Below, piece after piece: positions 51,446 to 59,757 of a stretch of 64,000 bases of DNA. Source of the stretch: Methylibium sp. Root1272 (GTDB taxonomy: Bacteria; Pseudomonadota; Gammaproteobacteria; Burkholderiales; Burkholderiaceae_C); assembly GCF_001425905.1 (NCBI RefSeq), contig NZ_LMDY01000012.1, positions 591,066 through 655,065 on the forward strand. Reading direction: 5' to 3'. The notes under the pieces are model-generated. The model was not told where the DNA came from. It did not search any database and saw only the letters and a list, made by a program, of their open reading frames with translations. A program made the position numbers and the translations under genes. Each line of letters begins with the position of its first letter. Position 1 is the stretch's first letter.

Positions 51446-52660
51446 ATGAAGACGCTGCTCGTTGACGATGACCCCTTTGCGCTCAAGCTGCTGGCCAGAC
51501 AACTCGCGCTGCTCGGGGTACTGGAAGTCACCATCTGTGACGGAGCGCAGCCGGCACTTGACCTGCTGTCCATGGAGAAGCAGGACTTCGAGCTCGTGTT
51601 CTGCGATCTGCAGATGCCCGGCATGGACGGCGTCGAATTCGTGCGCCATCTGGCGCACATCGGCTATCGCGGCAGCCTGGTGCTGGTCAGCGGCGAAGAG
51701 AGCAGGGTGCTGCATTCCGTGCACCGACTGGCCCTGGCTCACGGCATTGCCGTGTTGGCAACACTGGGCAAGCCGGTCTCGCCGCAGCAACTGAGTGAAG
51801 TCCTCGCCACGCACCTGAGCGGCGAACCGGCGCGCCAGGCCCGCGCCGTGCTCGGCACCGTCACGGTGGAGGACTTGGGGCGCGCCATCGAGCAAGCGCA
51901 ATTGATCAACCACTACCAGCCCAAGGTGCATCTTGCCGCCGGGGCCTTGGTGGGGGTCGAGGCGCTCGTGCGCTGGCAGCACCCGGTACTGGGCATGGTG
52001 TACCCGGACCAGTTCATCGGCCTGGCCGAGGACCACGGGCTGATGGAGTCACTGACACGCTGCGTGCTCCGGGACGCGCTGCGTCTGGTGAAGACCTGCG
52101 AGAGAGTCGGGCTGCGTCTTCAGATGTCGGTCAATGTATCGATGGACAGCCTGGTTGCGGTCGACTTTCCGGAACGGGTCGCGGAAGCGGCAGCCGAGGA
52201 ACATGTGTCCCCGGAAATCCTGATCCTCGAGGTCACAGAGAGCCGGCTGATGAAGGACATCCGTGCTCCGCTCGAGATCCTGAGCCGGCTGCGCTTGAAA
52301 CGCATCGGCTTGTCGATCGACGACTTCGGTACCGGTCACTCGTCGCTCGCGCAGTTACGCGACTTTCCGTTCGACGAACTGAAGCTCGACCGCAGCTTCA
52401 TCCACGGGGTCGCAGAGAATCCGGCGCTGCGCGCGATCGTGGACGCCACACTCACGATGACGGCGCAACTGGGGATGAAGAGCGTGGCCGAAGGCATCGA
52501 GGACCGTCAGGACTGGGACTACCTGTCAGCGGCCGGCTGCGACGTTGCCCAGGGCTATTTCATCGGCCGTCCGATGCCTGGCGAACAACTTGCAGCTTGG
52601 CATGAGGTGTGGCAACAACGATGGCACGACGGTGAGTTCGACCCCGTTCGTGGAGCGTGA
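51446..52660 (+). CDS. Response regulator with EAL c-di-GMP phosphodiesterase domain
   Basis: 404 residues. REC domain (about 1-120) with DDD near the start and phosphoacceptor Asp in VFCDLQMPGMDG. EAL domain (about 150-400) retains EALVRW, SVNVS, EVTES, DDFGTGHSSLA, KLDRSFI and AEGIED, all the residues expected for catalytic and metal-binding function, so it is probably an active c-di-GMP hydrolase. The gene follows the hybrid kinase closely, suggesting phosphorylation-controlled c-di-GMP turnover. Start chosen at the ATG giving MKTLLVDDDPFALK; the frame is open upstream over the kinase end. Confidence 0.92.
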   Translation: MKTLLVDDDPFALKLLARQLALLGVLEVTICDGAQPALDLLSMEKQDFELVFCDLQMPGMDGVEFVRHLAHIGYRGSLVLVSGEESRVLHSVHRLALAHGIAVLATLGKPVSPQQLSEVLATHLSGEPARQARAVLGTVTVEDLGRAIEQAQLINHYQPKVHLAAGALVGVEALVRWQHPVLGMVYPDQFIGLAEDHGLMESLTRCVLRDALRLVKTCERVGLRLQMSVNVSMDSLVAVDFPERVAEAAAEEHVSPEILILEVTESRLMKDIRAPLEILSRLRLKRIGLSIDDFGTGHSSLAQLRDFPFDELKLDRSFIHGVAENPALRAIVDATLTMTAQLGMKSVAEGIEDRQDWDYLSAAGCDVAQGYFIGRPMPGEQLAAWHEVWQQRWHDGEFDPVRGA

Positions 52661-52795
52661 AGCGCAAGGCTGAGAGCCGTCGCTGCCGGGGAGGGCGGCA
52701 GTGCGAGTGCGGCTGCGTTGCGCGTTGCGTTGTGCAGGCCTTCGTTCGCCGGAAGATGCTCTTGAAACGACGTCATCTCATTGAGACGGATCCCG

Positions 52796-52809
52796 TATGA
52801 TGCGTGCAT
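52796..52809. promoter_or_regulatory. Candidate MarR operator upstream of the tautomerase
   Basis: TATGATGCGTGCAT occurs here and again at 53384-53397 overlapping the MarR gene's start. Together with the following ACGCA it forms an imperfect palindrome (TGCGTGCATACGCA). It lies about 65 bases before the tautomerase start. Shared occurrence suggests one regulator controls both genes. Confidence 0.55.
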
Positions 52810-52875
52810 ACGCACGTAGTTGCATGATGCATTCATCGTGAATCCAGTCGCTTGTCGTAACGCAGGAGAGTAGAC

Positions 52876-53319
52876 ATGCCCACGTATGTTGTTACCGCGC
52901 CCCAAGGGAGGCTTTCAGCACAACAGAAGGAGCGAATCGGCGCTGACATCACGCGGGTGCACTGCACGGTCGCCTCAGCGCCGGCCTACTTCGCGCAAGT
53001 CATCTTCAATGATGTTCCGGCTGGAAACTACTTTGTCGGCGGCAAGCTGCTGCAGCGATCCGATCATGTGTACGTCCATGGCCAGATTCGAGCCGGTCGT
53101 GACGGAGAGACAAAAGAGCGACTGGTGCTCGAGCTCATGAACGCCGTTGCTGACGCGGCCGAGATGCCTGCGCATTGCGTGCAGATCTACGTGGTGGACG
53201 TGCCCGCACGGCAGATCGCCGAGTACGGGCAACTCCTCCCGCTGCCGGGCGGCGAAGCCGCCTGGTGGGCAGCGATCCCCGCCGAGCTCCGTAAGCACAT
53301 GGAGGCGATCGGCGAGTGA
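52876..53319 (+). CDS. Tautomerase-superfamily protein (cis-CaaD-like, Tautomerase_3)
   Basis: 147 residues. Begins MPTYVVTAP, so removal of Met exposes the catalytic Pro1 of the superfamily. RLSAQQKERIGADITRVHCT, YFVGGK and the IRAGRDGETKERL block (arginine residues used for substrate binding) fit the fused, cis-3-chloroacrylic-acid-dehalogenase-like branch. Members tautomerise, hydrate or dehalogenate unsaturated acids; the physiological substrate is often unknown. GAGAGTAG precedes the ATG. Paired with the MarR regulator downstream. Confidence 0.82.
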   Translation: MPTYVVTAPQGRLSAQQKERIGADITRVHCTVASAPAYFAQVIFNDVPAGNYFVGGKLLQRSDHVYVHGQIRAGRDGETKERLVLELMNAVADAAEMPAHCVQIYVVDVPARQIAEYGQLLPLPGGEAAWWAAIPAELRKHMEAIGE

Positions 53320-53383
53320 CGATCTGGGTGTGGGCTGAGCAGATGATGCAGCGGGGCGTCCCTGTATCCCGGCATCCTCGTCC

Positions 53384-53397
53384 TATGATGCGTGCAT
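53384..53397. promoter_or_regulatory. Candidate MarR operator overlapping the marR-type start codon
   Basis: Second copy of TATGATGCGTGCAT, with its last bases running into the ATG at 53396. A repressor bound here would block its own transcription or translation start, consistent with autoregulation and a very short leader. Confidence 0.5.
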
Positions 53398-53836
53398 GTT
53401 CACGGATTGCTACTGCACCCAGTTCCGTCGTGTCTCGAACGCGCTGACGCGCATCTACGACGAAGCACTCCGACCCGCGGGCCTGCGCATCACGCAGTTC
53501 TCGCTGCTGCGGGCCCTGAGCCGGCTGGGTGAGGCCACTTCGACGCAACTGGCCGTGGAAGTCGCGCTCGACCGGACGACGATCTCACGCAACGTCAAGC
53601 TCCTGGTCGATGCCGGCTGGGTCGACGTGAAGGAGGCTGCCGACAAGCGCGAGCGCGTGCTCCTGCTCAACAAGGCGGGCCGTAAGGTGATCGCCGATGC
53701 GACCCCGCACTGGGCCAAGGCCCAGAAGCAGGTGGAGCAGGGCACCGACAAATTCCTGCGTGCGCCCTCGAGCGGGCAGCTACTCCAGGCTCTCGAAGGC
53801 CTGCAGGAGGCGGCCGGAGAAGCGGACGCCCGCTAG
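53396..53836 (+). CDS. MarR-family transcriptional regulator
   Basis: 146 residues. Winged helix (about 35-100): LRITQFSLLRALSRLGEATS, then ALDRTTISRNVKLLVDAGWV and the wing KEAADKRERVLLLNKAG. The N-terminus MFTDCYCTQFRRVSN has two cysteines that could sense oxidation. Probably controls the upstream tautomerase and itself through the shared 14-base sites. Confidence 0.9.
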   Translation: MFTDCYCTQFRRVSNALTRIYDEALRPAGLRITQFSLLRALSRLGEATSTQLAVEVALDRTTISRNVKLLVDAGWVDVKEAADKRERVLLLNKAGRKVIADATPHWAKAQKQVEQGTDKFLRAPSSGQLLQALEGLQEAAGEADAR

Positions 53837-54364
53837 CCCGCCGCGACGCGGTTCGTTTTCGGGCCGACAAGGGTTTGCGACGAGGCAGCGCCAGCGGGAA
53901 CGATCGCTTCGGTGCGTGTCGGAGACACGGTCATCAAGTTGGTCGGCCATCCGGCATCGACTGACAAGACAGGCTTTCGCTGTGGTCTCGCAAAGTGGTA
54001 CGGATAATTCCTCCGACCATCATCGCCCCAAGAAGATCGGCCCCGCACCGCGGAGCCGTGATGGTCTGCGTTGGGCGGTCTATGCGATCCCCAGCAACTC
54101 CCGCTGCGCTGCCCACGCCATCGGCAGCGCTCCCATCCGCCCGAGCCGGTGTGCGGTCAGATCCGGTGGCTCCTCACCTCTGACAATCCGCTCTGTTCAC
54201 CTGGGTGAAGCCCGGGGGCCCGCTCGACCAGGCCGCGCTGGCGCCGATCGTGGCCGACCTCTTTCTCGGCGGGCCGCCGGCGGTGCAGGCGGCAGCCCTG
54301 CTGGGCATCCGCGGCGGCTGAGCAGCGAAGGGCGCTCGTGGTGAACGCAGCGATCGCCCGACGC
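53837..54364. other. Gene-poor stretch with a possible truncated coding end
   Basis: About 530 bases. From about 54186 to 54321 one frame reads TWVKPGGPLDQAALAPIVAD and ends at LGIRGG before a TGA, which could be the C-terminal remnant of a regulator; no start or domain is present. The remainder shows no gene or repeat I can support. Confidence 0.35.
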
Positions 54365-55438
54365 TCAAGCCGTGCGGCGTGCGGTCGACGGGCCGGCAGC
54401 GGCCGGATCGCCGGGCGACGCGGCGGACGGCGGCACTGCGGCCTCGGCGGTGCTTGCCGCCGCGCCGGGAGGGCGCTGCGGCGCCAGCACCACGCGGTCG
54501 CGCGGTGTCTTGTCGAGCAGCAGGCGCGTCACGTCGGGCCGCGAGTAGTGGCCGGCCGGATCGGCCGCCGCCTTGGCCAGCGTGATCAGGCCCAGGTCGA
54601 GCTCGGCGAGGACGAGACCCTCGGTGTGCTCCGGCAGCGGCTCGGTCAGCAGACGGCCGTCGGGCGCGTAGATGCCCGCATAGCCACCGCCTTCGAGCAG
54701 CAGCTGTCGCTTCGTCGGGTCGTCGCCGCACAGCAGCGCCACCATCTCCTTCGAGACCGTGGCACAGGGGGCGATCACGAAGCACTGGCCCTCGACCGCG
54801 TAGATGCGGCTGGCGGCGGTGTTCACCTCCGCGCCCAGCGCATGGGCGCCGCCGCGGTAGAGCGAGAAGCTCGGCCAGGCGGCGATGTGCACCTGCTCGT
54901 CCTGCGCGTACATCGCGTACTTCGACAGCGGTTGCAGATGCTCCCAGCAGCACAGCGCGCCGATGCGGCCGAGCGCGGTGTCGTGCACGCCGAGGTCGCT
55001 GCCGTCGCCCTCGCCGAACACGGTGCGCTCCACGTGCGTGGGCTTGAGCTTGCGGCGCCGCGCCACCGTGCGGCCCTCGGCGTCGATGATCCACTGGCCC
55101 ATGTAGAGGCTGCCGCCGGCCTTCTCGCTGTGGCCCATCACGACCATGATGGCGTGGTCACGGGCCGCCTGGGCGATGCGATCGGCCTGCGGCGAGCCGT
55201 CGACCAACGAATGGTCGTGGTAGCGCTGGATGAACTGCAGCGCCCAGGCCGGCGAATCGAGCCAGATGAACCACGGGTAGCCGGGCAGCCAGGTCTCCGG
55301 AAAGGCCACGAGCTGCGCGCCCTGCGCGGCGGCCTCGGCGATCAGGCCCACGGCCTTGTCGATCGACGCGTCGAGGTCCAGGAACACCGGTGCGGCCTGG
55401 ACGGCGGCAGCGCGGAACTTGGGGTGCGAAACCGGCAT
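54365..55438 (-). CDS. Nitrilase
   Basis: 357 residues from the ATG at 55438. Catalytic triad of the nitrilase branch: Glu48 in AFPETWLPGYPW, Lys132 in RRRKLKPTHVER and Cys164 in ALCCWEHLQP. The LPGYPWFIWL and KLKPTHVERTVFGEGDGSDL segments mark true nitrilases (nitrile to carboxylic acid plus ammonia) rather than amidases. A low-complexity proline/alanine-rich tail of about 40 residues ends the protein. Divergent from an AraC regulator, with an MFS transporter farther on; together these suggest nitrile uptake and use. Confidence 0.92.
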   Translation of the reverse strand: MPVSHPKFRAAAVQAAPVFLDLDASIDKAVGLIAEAAAQGAQLVAFPETWLPGYPWFIWLDSPAWALQFIQRYHDHSLVDGSPQADRIAQAARDHAIMVVMGHSEKAGGSLYMGQWIIDAEGRTVARRRKLKPTHVERTVFGEGDGSDLGVHDTALGRIGALCCWEHLQPLSKYAMYAQDEQVHIAAWPSFSLYRGGAHALGAEVNTAASRIYAVEGQCFVIAPCATVSKEMVALLCGDDPTKRQLLLEGGGYAGIYAPDGRLLTEPLPEHTEGLVLAELDLGLITLAKAAADPAGHYSRPDVTRLLLDKTPRDRVVLAPQRPPGAAASTAEAAVPPSAASPGDPAAAGPSTARRTA

Positions 55439-55587
55439 GGCGAGACTCCTGTCGTGCGGTGGGACCGAGCATGCGACGGATCCGGCCCGGCCGCTTGCCT
55501 GCACGAGGCGCGGTTCTTGACCGCAGCGCGCAGCGCGCGGTGCGGTCTCGTTGCGACTGGCGCTCACAGGCCCTAAGCTGCAGCCCC

Positions 55588-56544
55588 ATGGCCACCCTGT
55601 TCACCACCGTCGGCGTCGAGCCCGCCCAGCGCCTGGCCTACTGGACCGACGGCGTCTGCGACACCTACGTGCAGCTGGACTGCGATGCGATCGGCGACGC
55701 CTCGCGGCTCGAAGGCGAGATCGCCGCCGACACGCTGGCCACGCTGACGCTGTCGCGCGTGACGGCCAGCGCGCAGCGCGTGCGCCGCACGCCAGCCAAG
55801 ATCGCGCGGGCGAGCGAGGACTACTTCCTCGTCAGCATCCAGACGCAGGGCTGCGGCGCGGTCGTGCAGGACGGGCGTGTGGCCCACCTGTCGCCCGGCG
55901 ACTTCGCCCTCTACGACAGCACGCGGCCCTACGAGCTGCGTTTCGACGCGGCGTTCCAGCAGTACGTGCTGATGCTGCCCGGCCCCACGTTGCGCTCGGC
56001 CCTGACCGACACACCGTCGCTCACCGCCTGCGCGGTCAGCGGCCGGCGCGGCGCCGGTCACCTGATGATCGGCATGATCGAGACGCTGTCGGCCGAGATC
56101 GCCACGCTGGCGCCCGAGTCGGCCGCGGCGGTGGCGGACGGCGTGACGCAGATCCTGATCGCCGGCCTGTCGACGTTGCCGGGCGCCCGGCCACCGCCGG
56201 TGTCGCGGCTCGCCGCGCTGCACCGGCAGCAGGTGAAGGCGCTGGTGCGCGAGCGGCTGCGCGATCCGGACCTCACGGTGGCCCGCATCGCCGAGCGCCT
56301 CGGCGTGTCACCGAGCACCTTGCACCGGGCCTGGGCCGGCGAGGCCTGCTCGCTGGCCGACTGGATCCAGGCCGAGCGCCTGGAAGCCGCGCGGCGCGAC
56401 CTGTGTGCCGCGCAGCAGCGCCTGCGTCGCGTGAGCGAGCTGGCGTACTCGTGGGGCTTCAAGGATGCCGCCCACTTCAGCCGCGCTTTCCGCCGGCGCT
56501 TCGGCTGTTCACCGCGGGAGCTGCGGGCCCGGATCGAAAACTGA
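55588..56544 (+). CDS. AraC-family regulator, divergent from nitrilase
   Basis: 318 residues. N-terminal AraC-binding-like domain (about 30-180; SPGDFALYDSTRPYELRF) and C-terminal double helix-turn-helix (about 215-315: VARIAERLGVSPSTLHRAWA and ELAYSWGFKDAAHFSRAFRR). This arrangement is that of nitrilase-linked activators such as NitR. The ATG at 55588 was selected as it starts the family-like MATLFTTVGVEPAQRLAYW. Confidence 0.9.
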   Translation: MATLFTTVGVEPAQRLAYWTDGVCDTYVQLDCDAIGDASRLEGEIAADTLATLTLSRVTASAQRVRRTPAKIARASEDYFLVSIQTQGCGAVVQDGRVAHLSPGDFALYDSTRPYELRFDAAFQQYVLMLPGPTLRSALTDTPSLTACAVSGRRGAGHLMIGMIETLSAEIATLAPESAAAVADGVTQILIAGLSTLPGARPPPVSRLAALHRQQVKALVRERLRDPDLTVARIAERLGVSPSTLHRAWAGEACSLADWIQAERLEAARRDLCAAQQRLRRVSELAYSWGFKDAAHFSRAFRRRFGCSPRELRARIEN

Positions 56545-56678
56545 CAGGCCAGACGTCGCGTGGCTGGCACGGCTGCGATAGACCTTGCCTGCGCACGCGC
56601 GACGGTGCTCCCCTAGAGTCGCGGCTGGTCTTCTCCGGCCTGCCCGTGTCAGGACGCGCCGTCTCCCGCCCCCGCCTG

Positions 56679-57932
56679 ATGAACGCTGCCGCGCCGCCGT
56701 CCCCTCCTTCTTCCTCCTCCTCCTCGCCGCCGCTGCCGCGCGGAGCGATCGCCTGCCTGGCGCTGGCGGCCTTCGGCAGCGGCTTGTCGATGCGGGTGAA
56801 CGATGCCCTGCTGCCGCGCCTGGCCGGCGAATTCGCCCTCACGCTGGGCCAGGCCTCGCAGGTCATCGGCCTGTTCGCGACGGCCTACGGGCTGGCCCAG
56901 CTGTTCTTCGGCCCGCTCGGCGACCGCTACGGCAAGTACCGTGTCATCGCCTGGGCCACCGCGGCCTGCGCCTTCACGTCGGTGCTGTGCGGGCTGGCGC
57001 CCGGCTTCGATGCGCTGCGCCTGGCGCGCGTGCTGGCCGGGGCCACGGCGGCGGCGGTGATCCCGCTGTCGATGGCGTGGATCGGCGATGTCGTCGACTA
57101 CGAGCGCCGGCAGCCGGTTCTCGCACGCTTCCTGATCGGCCAGATCTGCGGCTTGTCGGCCGGGGTGTGGCTGGGGGGCTTCGCGGCCGACCACCTCGGC
57201 TGGCGAGTTCCGTACTTCCTGCTCGCGGGCTTCTTCGCGCTGGTGAGCATCGCGCTGTTCACGCTGAACCGGCGCTTGCCGGAGGCCGCCCGCCGGATGC
57301 GCCCGCCGAGCGGCGAGTCGCCGCTGCGCCGCATCGCGACCGAGTTCGGCGGCGTGCTGTCGCGTCCCTGGGCCCGCGTGATCCTCGGCCTGGTCTTTCT
57401 CGAGGGCCTGTTCCTGTTCGGGCCGTTCGCCTTCATCGCCTCGCATGTGCACGAGGCGTTCCAGCTCTCGCTGTCGGCGGCGGGCGCGCTGGTGATGCTG
57501 TTCGGGCTGGGCGGCTTCGCCTTCGCCGTCTCGTCCGGCCACCTGGTGCACCGGCTCGGCGAGGCCGGCCTGGCGCGCTGGGGCTCGCTGATGATGTGCG
57601 GAGCGCTCGTCGCGATCGGCTTCGGGCCGGGCTGGGGCTGGGCGCTGGCCGGGTGCTTCGTCGCCGGGCTGGGCTTCTACATGATGCACAACACGCTGCA
57701 GGTGAATGCCACGCAGATGGCGCCGGACCGTCGTGGCGCGGCCGTCGCCGCCTTCGCGTCGTGCTTCTTCCTCGGGCAGTCGGCCGGCGTGGCGCTGGGC
57801 GGCTGGCTGGTGGGTGTCGTCGGTCCGGCGCGCTTCCTGGCCTTCGGTGCGATCGGTCTGCTGGCGGTCGGCTGGGGCTTCGTGGCCCGGCTCAACAGGC
57901 GCTCGCGGGCGACGGCGGAACTCGCCGTGTAG
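56679..57932 (+). CDS. MFS transporter
   Basis: 417 residues, 12 predicted membrane segments. Serine/proline-rich N-terminus (PPSSSSSSPPLPRG), then the MFS loop GDRYGKYRVIAWA between helices 2 and 3. The pattern MRVNDALLPRLAGEF resembles multidrug/arabinose-efflux-like MFS proteins. Same strand as the AraC regulator, 134 bases downstream; import of a nitrile or export of its acid product are both possible. Confidence 0.85.
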   Translation: MNAAAPPSPPSSSSSSPPLPRGAIACLALAAFGSGLSMRVNDALLPRLAGEFALTLGQASQVIGLFATAYGLAQLFFGPLGDRYGKYRVIAWATAACAFTSVLCGLAPGFDALRLARVLAGATAAAVIPLSMAWIGDVVDYERRQPVLARFLIGQICGLSAGVWLGGFAADHLGWRVPYFLLAGFFALVSIALFTLNRRLPEAARRMRPPSGESPLRRIATEFGGVLSRPWARVILGLVFLEGLFLFGPFAFIASHVHEAFQLSLSAAGALVMLFGLGGFAFAVSSGHLVHRLGEAGLARWGSLMMCGALVAIGFGPGWGWALAGCFVAGLGFYMMHNTLQVNATQMAPDRRGAAVAAFASCFFLGQSAGVALGGWLVGVVGPARFLAFGAIGLLAVGWGFVARLNRRSRATAELAV

Positions 57933-58043
57933 GACAACGCCGCCGACGGCTGCGCGCCTGTGCCGCGACCCGACCGCAGCGTGTGGACAGTGCCGGCGTC
58001 GAACGCAATACTGGGTCGATCCCAAACCGGAGGAATACCCACC

Positions 58044-58553
58044 ATGCCCGCGAGCCTGTTCGAACTGCTGCACGAGAGCCACGAGATCCAGCGCCAGCTG
58101 TGCCGCCGGCTGACGGCGGCGCGCGCCACCACCACGCAGCGCGAGCAGGTCTTCCTGCAACTCAAGGTCGAGCTCGAGGCGCACGCGGCCGCGGAGGAGC
58201 GCTTCCTCTACGTGCCCTTGCTGATGACCGATCCGGGGCTGTCGTCGTCGCGGCATGCCCTGTCGGAGCACCACGAGATCGAGGAGTTGTGCGAGGACTT
58301 GAGCGTGCCCGACAAGCAGGGCGAGGCCTGGCTCGACACCGCCAAGCGGCTCGGCGAGAAGGTGAGGCACCACCTGAAGGAAGAGGAGCGCAAGTTCTTC
58401 AAGGTGGCCGGCCGCATTCTCGACACCGGCAAGAAGGACACGCTCGGTCGGCGCTACCAGAAGGATCTGCTGCGCATGCGGAAAAAATACGCCGCCGACT
58501 ACCAGCGGGTGAGTGTCAGCAGCGCGGGCGAGGTCGTGGCCTCGCCGCGCTGA
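58044..58553 (+). CDS. Hemerythrin HHE-domain protein
   Basis: 169 residues, GGAGG upstream. Di-iron-type ligands are seen as HESHEIQRQL (His), EAHAAAEERFLY (His and Glu), LSEHHEIEELC and VRHHLKEEERKFF. The HHE fold binds oxygen or nitric oxide or has stress-related roles. It stands alone between the MFS gene and the convergent antiporter. Confidence 0.85.
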   Translation: MPASLFELLHESHEIQRQLCRRLTAARATTTQREQVFLQLKVELEAHAAAEERFLYVPLLMTDPGLSSSRHALSEHHEIEELCEDLSVPDKQGEAWLDTAKRLGEKVRHHLKEEERKFFKVAGRILDTGKKDTLGRRYQKDLLRMRKKYAADYQRVSVSSAGEVVASPR

Positions 58554-58569
58554 GCGTCGGGCGCTTCAG

Positions 58570-59637
58570 TCAGGGCACCAGCGAGAGGAACAGGAAGGCG
58601 GCGAACAGCACCAGGTGCACGGCGCCCTGCATCAGGTTGGTCCGCCCGGTCCCCAGCGTGATGGCGCCCACGATGAAGGTCAGCAGCAGCAGCACCAGGT
58701 CCTTGGCCGCGAGGCCCAGCACCAGCGGCAGGTCGAGCAGCACCGCGGCCACCACCACCACCGGGATGGTCAGTCCGATGCTGGCCAGTGCCGAGCCGAG
58801 CGCCAGATTCATGCTCGTCTGCAGCCGATCGGCGCGGGCGGCGCGCACGGCCGCCCAGGTCTCCGGCAGCAGCACCAGCAGCGCGATCGCGATGCCGATC
58901 ACCGCCTTCGGCGCGCCGGCGGCCGCCACGGCCGCCTCGATGGTCGGCGACAGTTGCTTGGCCAGGCCCACCACCGACACCAACCCGATCAGCAGCAGGC
59001 CGAAGCTGGCCCAGGCCTGGCTGTTCGACGGCGGCTTGGCGTGGATGTCCTCGTCGTCCGCATTCGTCGGCGGCAGGAAGTAGTCGCGGTGGCGCACCGT
59101 CTGCACGAACACGAACACCGCCCACAGCGCCAGCGAGGAGATCGCGACGAAGGCGAGCTGGGACACGGTGTAGGTGCCGCCGCTCGAGCTGGTCGTGAAG
59201 GACGGCAGCACCAGCGACAGGCCCGCCATGGCCACCAGCGCCGCCAGCGCGGAGTTCGCGCCGTCGAGCTGGAAGGACTGCTCGTGGTGGTGCAGGCCGC
59301 CGACCAGCAGGCAGATGCCGACCACGCCGGTGCAGATGATCATCACCGCCGAGAAGATGGTATCGCGCGGCAGCTCGGCCTTGCCTTCGCCGCCGGCCAG
59401 CATCATCGACACGATGAGCGCCACCTCGATCACCGTGATCGCGATCGCCAGCACCAGCGTGCCGAACGGCTCGCCCACGCGGTGCGCCACGACCTCGGCG
59501 TGGTGGACCGCCGCGATCACCGCGCCGATCAGGGCGACGGCGCAGGCCGCGGCGATGGCACCATTCATCGGCAGCGCGAGCGCCGCCCCCAGCAGGGCGG
59601 CGGCGGCGAACGGCAGGAGCAGGGCCCAACGGGGCAT
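58570..59637 (-). CDS. Calcium/proton antiporter, ChaA type (CaCA superfamily)
   Basis: 355 residues, about ten membrane segments in two inverted repeats. The first alpha-repeat GEPFGTLVLAIAITVIEVAL and the second MNLALGSALASIGLTIPVV carry the acidic/polar ion-binding residues. A charged cytoplasmic loop (about 190-215, NADDEDIHAK) separates the halves. Exchanges Ca2+ or Na+/K+ for protons across the inner membrane. Confidence 0.9.
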   Translation of the reverse strand: MPRWALLLPFAAAALLGAALALPMNGAIAAACAVALIGAVIAAVHHAEVVAHRVGEPFGTLVLAIAITVIEVALIVSMMLAGGEGKAELPRDTIFSAVMIICTGVVGICLLVGGLHHHEQSFQLDGANSALAALVAMAGLSLVLPSFTTSSSGGTYTVSQLAFVAISSLALWAVFVFVQTVRHRDYFLPPTNADDEDIHAKPPSNSQAWASFGLLLIGLVSVVGLAKQLSPTIEAAVAAAGAPKAVIGIAIALLVLLPETWAAVRAARADRLQTSMNLALGSALASIGLTIPVVVVAAVLLDLPLVLGLAAKDLVLLLLTFIVGAITLGTGRTNLMQGAVHLVLFAAFLFLSLVP

Positions 59638-59757
59638 ATGACGATCCTTTCAGGGGCGCGAGCGGTGGGACGAGCCGGTGCGACACGTTCGATCGGCACG
59701 CCGGCGGCCAGGCCGGAGGATAGTCGGACACGGCGCGCGGCCCGCCGGTCGGGACGA

